NCBI RefSeq assembly: GCF_000143415.4
Contig: NW_003314358.1
Location: 18,984 to 65,452 of the forward strand
DNA from: Selaginella moellendorffii
Taxonomy: Eukaryota > Streptophyta > Lycopodiopsida > Selaginellales > Selaginellaceae
Direction: 5' to 3'
DNA length: 46,469 bases
This document shows, piece by piece, positions 31,592-42,379 of this stretch. Each line of letters opens with the position of its first letter. Within the stretch, counting starts at the first letter, position 1. A model generated the notes under the pieces. It searched no databases. It was given only the letters and a program-made list of their open reading frames with translations, and had not been told where the DNA came from. The translations under genes and the position numbers were made by a program.

Positions 31592-32803
31592 GCGACGCAT
31601 GTTCCCTCCGTGGATCTTAAAAACCGTGCTACATGGATTCAGGCAAAGGTGTTTTTAAACAACCCCGAGGGGGAGGTGGTAGCTGAGGGCTTAGCCACAG
31701 TTGTTGATCCAAGAGATGCGGTTGCTAATCAAGAATTGGGCTAGGATGATATTGGAGTTGCGATTTTAGAGGTTGTTGACATAGAAGAAAACAGTCTGAC
31801 TATTATAAGCATTGTGCGGTGGAAATTGAGGCACTTAGTGTTTGAGAATGTGAAGGATTCACAATCAAACACCACTACAACTGATGACAGAACATCTCTT
31901 CATGGGAAAAGAAAGTACACCTTCCTAAAGCGCAGCCAAAGGGATCTGAGCAACGAACCGAAAAGGCAGAAAATGGCGATGGAGGTTCGAATGATCTCGA
32001 CAGTTGCTTGTTGTAAGAGGAGGTGCTGTCAACATGCTGATTGAGATGCTATTGAAGAGGAGAGAGGAAGATACAAGACATTGTCCTGGAAGGTAGCTCC
32101 CAATTTTGTGTATGAGGCATTACGGTCATCTATTGATGCTTCAGAACATCAGGTGGGGGGCATGGTCTTCCAGAGGGGTTTGGTCTGCATGAAGGCATGG
32201 AGAATCATTTATGGAGTCCCTCGAACCACATTCTACAGAATCAAAACTGAGTTCGAGGAACAAAGGGTTCAACAGGCAGTCCATGGGAACGACGGTACTC
32301 ACAAAACCAGGGGTCATGTTGTATATGGAGAGGCAATCTTCAAGAGGTTTGTCGAGACATGTAGCGAGCAGCAACCACATAAAACCCGCCTCTTGGAAGA
32401 TGGAACTCGAGACACCCAACGAGTTCTCCCTTCCATGTATACCAAGGGGGCCATATTGGAAGATGTGAATTAGGAACTCCAGAGTAATGGCTACAAGAAG
32501 CTGAGCCAATCTAGATTTAGTAGATTGTGGAGCAACAGGTTCAGGGATGTGAGTATAGGAAAGTACTCCAGCTTTTCAAAGTGTGACGAGTGCATTGGTA
32601 TCAAAATGGCTTTGTCGAAGAATTCTTGCATCGCTCAAGATTCATCGCTTCAGATTCGGCTTGTTCACCTTGACAATGAGATTTATTATACAACCAGATG
32701 GACTCAGTCTGGACACAAAGTCACCGCGCTAGTTACCATGCCCCAGATATGTCTAGCCCCTGGACAAAAAACATATAATTTCACGTCATTTTCAAATACT
32801 TGA
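31592..32803 (+). pseudogene. Transposon gene 1, copy A (transposase-like N-terminal half)
   Basis: Same protein as gene 1 of copy B. The start codon and first four codons are lost (B has MASASATHV; here only the ATHV part survives). In-frame stops are TAG 31742-31744 (shared with B), TGA at 32042-32044 and TAG near 32470. Recognisable parts are CCKRRCCQH, VCMKAWRIIYGVPRTTFYRI, VHGNDGTHK, LPSMYTKGAILEDVN and SSFSKCDEC. It ends 57 bp before the right terminal repeat. Clearly dead. Confidence 0.8.
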
Positions 32804-32836
32804 AAATTTTTACCTAGTCCCATTTTACTGAATAAA

Positions 32837-32860
32837 TCCCACTTTAACGAAATAGAGCTT
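32837..32860 (-). repeat. Right terminal inverted repeat of copy A
   Basis: Complement of 26816-26839. The next four bases are AATA, whose complement TATT flanks copy B on the right. Confidence 0.85.
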
Positions 32861-34464
32861 AATACTAGATTTACAGAAGGTTTGTGGCATTTCTCTAGTC
32901 CTTATGGCAAGGCTAAAACTCTTTTGAAGATGGGCTAAGGCCCTTGTCCTGTGTGGGGGGCAGGGTAGCACGCTCTAACTATGAGTTGGAGGACATTCAC
33001 ACCTCACTTGGATCTATAAGTTGGAGTCACATTGTGATCAAGCATCATTTTGGCACTGGAGGCATGTTGGTGGTAAAGCACTCTATGGCAATTTCACTTG
33101 TCGCAGAGTGTAGTAGGTGGCTTCAAGTTTCATGATAGAGTCACTTAGGAGGCAAATAGCCCATGAGCAACACCGAGTGTTTGTGCTTGTAGTTTTGCTA
33201 GTATCTCTAAGAGTGCACTCTTACTATTGTTTTTCCTATGGGACATGGGGTAATACATATATATATTTCTTGAACCCAACTTCTGTATATGTATCTATAA
33301 ATAGCATCACCTAGGATGCCTAGTGTGACTCCTCATGCCAGTGCACCAACTTATACTTAACACGTGCTATAGATCACAATTTAGGAACTTAGTTCCTTTA
33401 AACATCCAAATCTTCTCTTTGACAAATTAGTTGACCAACCTGTGATCATGCATGGACTACTCCATGCTTGGCCCCATGGGCCACCCCTTTTGAAGTCAAC
33501 ATTTTCAACTAGGGTCTTTGTTCCTTCAACTTGTCATTTTTTCTTAGCAAATCGCTCAATCAGCGTAATATAGTTCTATGCATAAACGTGAAAGTTCTCA
33601 AATATCAACTTTCGTTTAAAGCTATCTCTTTGAACACTCAGGAACTATTTCCTTAACCCTGATAGCTTTGCATCATGGCAAGCTTCAAGGCCAGGCTTCT
33701 ACTGTGCCACTTTAATTTTGTGCATTTCCATGAACCACTTACACTTATTTTTTTAAGTACCAACATATCTAGAATTATCCTTGGGAACATTGAAGGAACT
33801 CTACCCTTTAACTTGCTAAAATTTCTCCTTGCACAAGCTTTCTAACTATCATCTAGTCTAATGTAGGCAATTCCATACTTTAGATTCTCTATAACACCAC
33901 AGTTGCTAGTAATAACACTTTTGAGCACCCACTTAATTCTTCATTCCTAACTTGCATAACCACTCTTGGTTATGTCTTTTGATTCGTATAGTTCAATTCT
34001 ATCCATCTATTACTTGCTCTCAGCTTTACATGTTCTCTTCGGTTATTCTTCCTTTAGGCTAAGAGAATAACCTTAGCACTTTTTACCATGCCTAAGTATT
34101 CTTAGAAATGAACTTACTCGATGGTATAAGGAGTGGTTCCTTAATCTAGATATACTCACTTTGTAATCTTACATATCAGGATTAACATTGTTACTTATAA
34201 GCTTTTGTATATTTGTCACTAGCCTTGCCAAAAATCCTTTTGGCTTTATCTAATTTGGATAGATAGATTTCTCCCATCTCCGCAACTTTAAATGTTGGAT
34301 AACACTTCTTATCCATTTTTCACTAGGGACTTAGTCCTTTAGGCTTTATTTAATGTCTTTAGGATACTAAACACCACTTCCTGGTGTTTTAGAGTGCTCA
34401 AGTCCCAATAATGGCTTTCTTTAACAATGAATATTTCCTTTTACGATATTAATGTAAAAGACTA
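32861..34464 (+). repeat. Long repeat R, plus orientation (right flank of transposon A)
   Basis: 32861-33290 matches the reverse complement of about 44800-45260 (shared GTTTGTGGCATTTCTCTA, TTATGGCAAGGCTA, GAGTTGGAGGA, TAGTAGGTGGCTTCAAGT, TAAGAGTGCACTCT). 33275-33975 matches 38573-39262 in direct orientation. No coding region is recognisable. Confidence 0.75.
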
Positions 34465-36535
34465 AATTTTCCATTTTACTTTAGTCATTTAACCACACCT
34501 TTGACCACTTAGAGGAGTCTCGCTCACAACATCCATAAGTTCTATTTCTGACTTAGGATATACTAGCCCCATGACTAGCATTTATGCCATTTAGCCTTTA
34601 CACTTGGTCCAAGTGCTCTACATGTTCAAAAGTACCACCAACATATCAGCATATTATGCTAAGGCCATATTTATGCACCCTTGTTATATCAGTAGTCCAA
34701 ACCACCTACATCACAATCTTGTCTCTCAAAGACTAAGCCATCTCTCAAAGACTAGCCTATAAATGGTCATCCCTTGACCACACTTTAGCATCCCTAAGAT
34801 GCCTAGAGACATAGGGAACACCCTTCTCTAATATCCCTTCTTCCATCCCTAACAAGTCCCTCTTCATCCACGGCTGTGCTCGCCAACACCGCCACTGGGT
34901 CAAGGCTCAAAGGCCCAACCACTAAGTCCCATAGTCCTCTAGGACTTTCTCACTATGTGACCATATCACCAAAGGACTATTCCTCTTCCTTTCTATAGTC
35001 TAGGACTTTGGGATGACATTTCGAAACACTGTGGCTTTATGTGACCCTCATGGGTACTCTCCCCACCTTCCGCCTATAGGTGCCCTAGCCATGTGGCTAG
35101 AGCAAAGTTTCAATGAGCCACGCTAAGTATCCAAATAGGTAATGCCACCCATGCTTGGATTGGGAGCATCGACCATTCAATCTCCTAAGGGAGCTAGAGC
35201 CGGCTTTTGAACACTTCACCAAGCTACTCTGCTTCTTTGTCTGTATTCACTTTAGCTTTGGACTTCTCAGTGGTTTTATCATCACCCACCATATGGGTAT
35301 AACCTTCCTTGGTCACACTGGCCTTTCCTGGCCAAATTGGGTCTACTGGAGTCACTTTTGGAGCTCACCAAACCCCCCAAATGTAAGCGATTAATTTTTC
35401 CATTCTACTTTAATCACTTAACCACACCTCCGACCACTTGGAGGAGTTTTATTCATAACCTCCATAAGTCCAATTCAAGACTTGAGGCTTGCTAGCCCTA
35501 AGAATGGTATCTATGCCATTCAACCTTTGCACTTGGTTTAAGTGCTCCATGTGTCCAATCCCATAACTAACACCCTAAGGTACCACCGACATACCAGCCC
35601 ATTAAACTAAGGTCATGCCCATTCACCTTGGTCACACCGATGGTTCAACACCACTTCCATTGTAGTCCCATCTCTCAAAGACTAGGCCTATCCATTCACG
35701 AGTGGTCATCCTATACCCACTTCTTAGCATCTTTAGGATGCTCACAGACATGGGGAATAGCCTTCCCCAATATCCCTTTTTTAGCCCCCACTAAGTCCCT
35801 TTCTGACCATAACCATGTTCGCCAACACTGCCACTAAATCAAGGCCCACAAACCCGACCACCAAGTCCCATAGTCCTCTGGGACTTCCTTATCATGTGAC
35901 CATATTCTTGGTCACTACACTAGAGGATTACTCCTCTTCCTTTCCATAGTCTGGGACTTTGGGACAACATTTCGAAACACCGTGGCCCTATGCGAGCCTC
36001 ATGTGTACTCTCCCTACCTTCTGCCTTTGGGTGCTCTAGCCATGGGCTAGAGCGAGGTTCCATTGAGCCACGCTAGGTATCTAAATAGGTAGTGCCACCC
36101 ATGCTTGGACTAAGAGCATCGGTCATTCGATCTCCCAAGGGAACTAGAGTTGGCTCTTGAACACTTCACCAAGCTACCCTACTTGTCGGTCCATATTCAC
36201 TCTAGCCTTGGACTTCCCAATGATAGTCCCATCACCCAACACTTGGGTACAGCCTTCTGTAAGCTCCTGAGTTTGGACTTCCCGGGAGGTCACCCCGCCC
36301 AGTACTATTCAAACCCAAGGACGCTTAACCCCAAATATCCCAAGACCCTTAACCAATTGGAAAAGGGGGTGCACTCTTGTTCATGGGCCCTTTCCCTCTA
36401 TATTTGAACCCCATGGATCGTCTCTCGAGTCGTTCCCTTTGGTTGCTTACACCTTCCTGAGCCAAATTAGCCTAAACTGGCTCCACTGGAGTCCTCCCCT
36501 CTTACTATATTTTTGGAGCTCACCAAACCCCCTAG
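34465..36535. repeat. Two tandem units of about 0.9-1.1 kb
   Basis: Unit 1 begins near 34465 and unit 2 near 35396. Shared blocks in the same order are TTTAACCACACCT..GACCACTT, TATGCCATT, ACACTTGGT, TCTCAAAGACTA, CATCCCTAAGATG-type text, CTTTGGGA..ACATTTCGAAACAC, GCCATG and GGAGCTCACCAAACCCCC at the end. Noncoding as far as can be seen; part of repeat R. Confidence 0.75.
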
Positions 36536-36555
36536 GGTCTGGGAGACAAACGCTT

Positions 36556-36880
36556 TGGGCTTTCACCCTCGGACTCGGACTCAGACTCGGATTCGGACTT
36601 GGACTCGAACTCAAGCTCAGACTCAGACTCGAACTCAGTCTTAGTCTCAGTCTCGGTCTCAGCCTCGGTCTCAGTCCCGGTCTCGGCCTCGGCCTCAGAC
36701 TCCATCTCAAGTCCTTCTGGGACTCCATCTTGGACTCCATCTCAGACTCCATCTTGGACTCCATCTCGGTCCATCTTGGACTCCATCTTGGGTTTATCTC
36801 GGATTCCATCTCAGTCCATCTCGGATTCCATCTCGGACTTCATCTTGGATCCATCTTGAACTCTATCTTGGGTCCATGTG
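36556..36880. repeat. CTCGGA hexamer array passing into GACTCCATCTCG 12-mers
   Basis: 36556-36705 is a degenerate (CTCGGA)n / (CTCAGA)n array. 36706-36880 changes to units around GACTCCATCTTG and GATTCCATCTCG. It is open in several frames only because of its repetitiveness. Confidence 0.9.
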
Positions 36881-38244
36881 TTGGTCCTCTTGTGTCCTTT
36901 TTCTAGAGAATCTCTTATTGCTTGCTTCATGCTCATTCCTTGAGCACTCCGTTGGGAGTTCCACTCCCGTTCTTGACCTTTCAAGTTGAAGCTTTTAGTC
37001 TAAACGTGTTGCACTCGTTTGGCTTTTGCTTAGGCCACTACCACGTGGCACCCTTTCAGCTCTACTTTGGGTTTTAGGGATTTGTGTTTCACAACTTCAC
37101 CACCCATAAACGAAATTCGATGTCCTCATCGAACGATAAACTATTTTATAAAGTAATACTAGCATGTATTACCCTTTCCATCTTTGGCACCTAGCCAATA
37201 TTCGTCAATAGTTTGACACTGAAGGCTCACCATGCCTTTTCCATCCTCTAAGGAGCATAATCTTTCCAACTTAAACACTCATTCGATCATTTGTGATGGT
37301 TCTCTTCTTTTATTAGTTTAGTTTTTGCTAAATCTGTTAGAGACACCTTCTCTATCTCAATCCCATTACTCCTCGAGTAGTCCTAGTTCCCATTGATATA
37401 ACATTTGCACTTTGGAACTTTTAATTTTGACTTCTCGAAGTCAATTTCCTAGGTGTCTCTGACACTTTGCATTACACATTTTGTGCAACTCCAGTTCCCC
37501 ATTTTATAAAGTTCTTTACTTGAGGGCACTATCATCCTCTTTTCTATTTTATGCCACCTTTGGCACTAAATTTCAGTTATCATAATTTGTACTATCATTT
37601 GGCTACTTTACTACTCCCTCCCTTGAAACTTCCACCTTCACCAAATTGGAGCAATTTAGGAATCCATCCTTGGAAACACATTGCCTTCCCACAATCCATT
37701 AGCATCCAACACATTAGTGTTCTTGGCCTAACTTTGCCATTTGGGTTTTATTACATGATTCCCATGGCTCTTTTCTTAGCCATTAGTTTTTTGCTCCTAT
37801 CCATTGATTGTTGCACCAAGTAACATAAGATCACTACCTCTATCCTTAAGGTGTTCTTTCGGTTCCATGGCAAAAGCTCCACTTTGCCAAGTCCAAAGGT
37901 GTTCACCCCTAGTAGGTCTCTTTGGCATTTTCTGCTATACGCTCCATCCATGGCCCAATTTTGTGACCCTCCCATGGGTCTCTCCTAGAGACTACTTTCT
38001 TTGGACTCACTATGCCATCGCATTGACATAGCTCATTTCCCTTGAAGTGTTCTTCCCACTTGGTCACCTTGACCAAACCACATCATTATCATTAGTTCAA
38101 ATCAATACTTTAAACTAGAAACCTTATTCCTTACCCAAACAAGGACCTTGTCCTTATTTAGCGACAAAATCGCCTAGTGATCTCATCTTGGCACTTTAAT
38201 AAGTTTGTCAATAGGTATTATGTTTTCTAAACTTTTAAGTTGTT
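36881..38244. other. No recognised gene (repeat R interior)
   Basis: Short frames only; none shows protein-family traits. Confidence 0.45.
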
Positions 38245-38560
38245 GACCATGACTCTAGGGGCATCCCCTACACTTGGCGGTGTGCCCAAGCTAGCCCTTC
38301 TTGCCAAGGGTCCATGGCAGCTGAGACTGAGTGTCCCCATCTCATTCACCACGTCCTTGATGCCACTTGCACCAAAGTGTTCAAGTTAGATATGCCGAGC
38401 TTTCACACTCATCAATCTAACTGTGCATCACGACTACGGGGCATCCCCCACTTAGCAGTGTGCCCAAGCTAGTCTCCTTACTAAGAATTTATGACCACTG
38501 AAAAATGAATGTCCTTATATTCCAAACTATCACCGCACCCTAGTGAGTTGGGACTCGAAC
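38245..38560. repeat. Tandem pair of about 155 bp
   Basis: Both units contain GGGGCATCCCC followed by ACTT and a GTGTGCCCAAGCTAG block (near 38263 and 38430). Confidence 0.65.
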
Positions 38561-38572
38561 CCAAGCACTAAA

Positions 38573-39273
38573 GGGTCAGGACTTGAACCCAACCTCCGTA
38601 TATACATCTACGGATAGCATCACACAGGATGCCTAGTATAACTCCCCACGCTGGTGCACCAACTTAAACGTAAAGCGTGTTACAGATCACAACTCCTCTG
38701 CACTACCAAGTCCTCTCACTTGACATATCTGTGATCATGCATGGACTCCTCCATGCTTGGCCTCATGGGCCACCTCTTTTGAAGTTGGCACTTTCAACTA
38801 AGGTATTTGTTCCGGGACCCCTGACTTGCCAATCTTACCTAGTAAGTCATCCAACCACCGTGACATGGTTCATGCACAAACGTGAAAGTCTTTAACCATT
38901 GACTTTTATTCAAAGCCCTCTCTTCGAACACTCGGGAACTATTTCGCTAACCTTGATAGCCTCGCCTCATAGCAAGCTTCAAGACCACGCTTCTACTGCG
39001 CCACTCTGATTTCAAGTATTCTTTGAACCATTTACATTTGGCCTTTTAGGTACTAAGTTACCTAGAATTGTCTTTGGGAACCTTGAAGGAACTCTATCCC
39101 TTAACTTGCTAAGGCTTCTTCTTTCGCAAGCTTTTTAATTGCCATATAGTCTAACATGAACAATTCCATATTTTAGACTCTCCATGCCATCACAGTTGCT
39201 AGTAACAACATAATCAAGCACCTTTTTAATTCTCCACTCCCAATTTGCACAACCACCATTGGTTATGCCCTTC
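38573..39273 (+). repeat. Long repeat R, second copy (left flank of transposon B)
   Basis: Direct match to 33275-33975: ACTTGAACCCAAC, GATAGCATCAC, GGATGCCTAGT, GTGCACCAACTTA, CATGCATGGACT, GGGCCACC, GGAACTATTTC. It stops at GGTTATGCCCTTC, where copy B begins. In the uninterrupted copy the text goes on (GGTTATGTCTTTTGATTCG, 33970). Confidence 0.8.
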
Positions 39274-39330
39274 AAGCTCTATTTCGTTAAAGTGGGATTT
39301 ATTCAGTAAAATGGGACTAGGTACAAATTT

Positions 39331-40557
39331 TCAAGTATTTGAAAATGACGTGAAATTATATGTTTTTTGTCCAGGGGCTAGACATATCTGGGGCATGGTG
39401 ACTAGCGTGGTGACTTTGTGTCCAGACTGAGTCCATCTGGTTGTATAATAAATCTCATTGTCAAGGTGAACAAGCCGAATCTGAAGCAATGAATCTTGAG
39501 CGATGCAAGAATTCTTCGACAAAGCCATTTTGATAGTAGTGCACTCATCACACTTTGAAAAGCTGGAGTACTTTCCTATACTCACATCCCTGAACCTGTT
39601 GCTCCACAATCTACTAAATCTAGATTGGCTCAACTTCCTGTAGCCATTACTCTGGAGTTCCCGATTCACATCTTCCAATATGGCCCCCTTGGTATACATG
39701 GAAGGGAGAACTCGTTGGGTGTCTTGAGTTCCATCTTCCAAGAGGCGGGTTTTATGTGGTTGCTGCTCGCTACATGTCTCGACAAACCTCTTGAAGATTG
39801 CCTCTCCATATACAATATGACCCTTGGTTTTGTGAGTACCGTCGTTCCCATGGACTGCCTGTTGAACCCTTTGTTCCTCGAACTCAGTTTTGATTCTGTA
39901 GAATGTGGTTTGAGGGACTCCATAAATGATTCTCCATGCCTTCATACAGACCAAACCCCTCTGGAAGACCATGCCCCCCACCTGATGTTCTGAAGCATCA
40001 ACAGATGACCGTAATGCCTCATACACAAAATTGTGAGCTGCCTTCAAGGACAATGTCTTATATCTTGCTCTCTCCTCTTCAATAGCATCCCAATCAGCAT
40101 GTTGACAGCACCTCCTCTTGCAACAAGCAACTGTCGAGACCATTTGAACCTCCATTGCCATTTTCTGCCTTTTCGGTTCGTTGCTCAGATCCCTTTGGTT
40201 GCGCTTTAGGAAGGTGTACTTTCTTTTCCCATGAAGAGATGTTCTATCATCAGTTGTAGTGGTGTTTGATTGTGAATCCTTCACATTCTCAAACACTAAG
40301 TGCCTCAATTTCCACCGCACAATGCTTCCAATAGTCAGACTGTTTTCTTCTGTGTCAACAACCTCTAAAATCGCAACTCCAATATCATCCTAGCCCAATT
40401 CTTGATTAGCAACCGCATCTCTTGGATCGACAACTGTGGCTAAGCCCTCAGCTACCACCTCCCCCTCGGGGTTGTTTAGAAACACCTTTGCCTGAATCCA
40501 TGTAGCACGGTTTTTAAGATCCACGGAGGGAACATGCGTCGCACTTGCGGAGGCCAT
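39331..40557 (-). pseudogene. Transposon gene 1, copy B (transposase-like N-terminal half)
   Basis: Begins MASASATHV at ATG 40555-40557, directly after a CACTTTCAG splice acceptor, and stays in one frame for 408 codons with a single TAG at 40390-40392 (codon 56). After the TAG: VRWKLRHLVFENVKD, CCKRRCCQHADWD, VCMKAWRIIYGVPQTTFYRI, VHGNDGTHK, LPSMYTKGAILEDVN and FSKCDEC. The order CCKxxC, VC-x-A-..TTFYR, VHGNxG, LPS and a final CDEC is the N-terminal half of a family of eukaryotic cut-and-paste transposases (Sola-like is my best match). The protein stops about 60 residues after CDEC with no visible catalytic DDE region, so this copy should be non-autonomous. Confidence 0.72.
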
Positions 40558-41998
40558 TCTGAAAGTGCAGAAAAGAAGTTAGGACCATACAAAAAATGAT
40601 TGGAGATTTGCCTAAATCATAACATACCAAACAACCTCAATAACATGAGGCCACATGCCATTATTCAAACATGCTATTGACACCCACGTGAAATTTCACA
40701 TTCACAAAATTGGCATGAGGCCTCATGCCATCTTGATAAACACACAGCTACAGGCAGGTAAAAAAACTATTGGCAATATGCTAGTGATGAACTTGCAAGC
40801 CCCAAGATGGCATGAGCCCTCATACCATTAGTGGTACCGTAGCGCTGCTCGCACCACCGCAACTGCTCGTAGCGCCGCTCACACAAACTGCCACTCGCAT
40901 AAATTGCCGCTCGCAATGCCGCAACCGCTCGTAGACGCATAAACCACAGCTCACAACGCCGCTTACACAAGCAGCGCTCACTGCGCTCAGCGGAACCAAG
41001 AACACGGCGCACAAAAATGATAGACCTAGGAATGAGTTCGAGAATTCAAAAATAACACACGCTTGAACGTCACATCAAATCCTCTGACAAACCAGATCTT
41101 ATGATTCCTCTGACAAATTTCAAACTGAGTAGCTTCTAGACTTTGCTGTCGGATGTTGAACTTTGTCACATCATGTCCTTGCCTCAATCCAGCTGTGCCA
41201 TGTCAGTGATTCAAACTTTGCCATGCCATGTCAGCAATCCGCGCCAAGATTATTCGCCGTGTAACTGCTCGGCATCTGCCTCTTACAGCATTTGCCCAGA
41301 AAGGGCATCTTTCTTCACACAGCATTTGCCACATATTTAGGGAGGGTTTAGGGTTTAGCAATTCAGTAGCTTGATAAACATGCAAATACAGAACTTAATG
41401 CAAAATCCTTTGATATGTCACAATGCCCCTAGGACCATAAACACATTTCAATAAAGAGGGTTCTTTCATTTCATAACTCCTTACGTAGATCTTGGTGAAA
41501 CCAGAGTTAGTGAAGTTGGTTTCTTGTGATCCCGCATCTGATTGTGATGTCCCTTTGCAGTGTCGATGGAAAGGTCAATGCACACCAAATTGTAGAATCT
41601 TGGAGCAAAATAACGGTCGGATCTATGGCAAATGCCCCTGAAACATTGTAAGGCTCGTGTGGTCTCATGTGGTGTCCGATCGAAATGCTTCTTTGCAGAG
41701 TCATCAAGAAGGACATTGTATACCATTCTTTATTTAGCTGAACATCTGGCATTTTTGGAAATACAAGATGCTTTGGAATATCCAATCATGCATTGTATAA
41801 ATATAGCGAGGGTATTAAATGATATCCCAATCATGATCTTTCCTTTGGATTTCGCGTGCATGCAGTCCGAGGAATGATGACGTTGTGGATTTCTTATAGC
41901 CATGCGCGCGGCGATCCAGAAATTAATGGTGGCGCCCAAGTCCGAGAAATGATGACGTTGCGGGATTACCAACCGTCGTGACATTTCGCGTGTGTGAG

Positions 41999-42180
41999 GT
42001 TAGGTTTTGCATTTTGCTTCGTACTCGCACTCGCACACTCGCGCTCGCATCGCGATCACGCTCACATTCGCGCTCATCTACCTTCTCTACAGGTTTCTTG
42101 TGTGCATCGGCGTCCACTCGCGCTTGCATCACACTCACGCTCGCATCGCGCTTGTGTGCATCGGCGTCCACTTCAAGACA
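41999..42180. repeat. CTCGC-rich degenerate tandem repeat, copy B
   Basis: Complement of the tract at 29341-29515, with GCATCGGCGTCCACT twice. It lies upstream of the gene 2 start. Confidence 0.7.
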
Positions 42181-42379
42181 CACCCAGTTTGTAACTTCGC
42201 CGCCAACTCTGCCGCCCACTCCGCCACCCACACGCAGCCCACTTGGCGTCCCGGGAGATTTCAGCGCCACTCTCCAACTGTAAGTGGTAGAGTAGCCTTG
42301 CTGCTACGATCCGCTGCACACACAGTGCACATTCGCCAGCGAGTCCGGCCTCGATTGTCACGCCTCCATTTGGCTTCAA

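Larger units (their letters stand above)
26816..32860 (+). mobile_element. TIR DNA transposon, copy A (6.05 kb)
   Basis: The ends are inverted repeats of 24 bp (AAGCTCTATTTCGTTAAAGT... at 26816 and its complement ending 32860). Inside, gene 2 lies on the minus strand (27183-29144) and gene 1 on the plus strand (31592-32803), pointing away from each other. The whole element matches copy B (39274-44709) in reverse, except for two blocks present only here: about 30264-30657 (near 395 bp) and about 31224-31434 (near 210 bp), which together explain the 609-bp length difference. Flanks are GAAG on the left and AATA on the right, so it has no matching target duplication of its own. The 4-bp duplications and the gene 1 protein suggest a Sola-like or another 4-bp-TSD superfamily; this is not proven. 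Confidence 0.88.

Noticed and set aside
36447-36906. Long Ser/Asp- or Leu/Gly-rich ORFs on both strands
   Set aside because: They come from the hexamer array, which is open in several frames; no family traits.
38520-38640. tRNA-like GGACTCGAACCC text
   Set aside because: No cloverleaf can be drawn; it repeats as part of repeat R.
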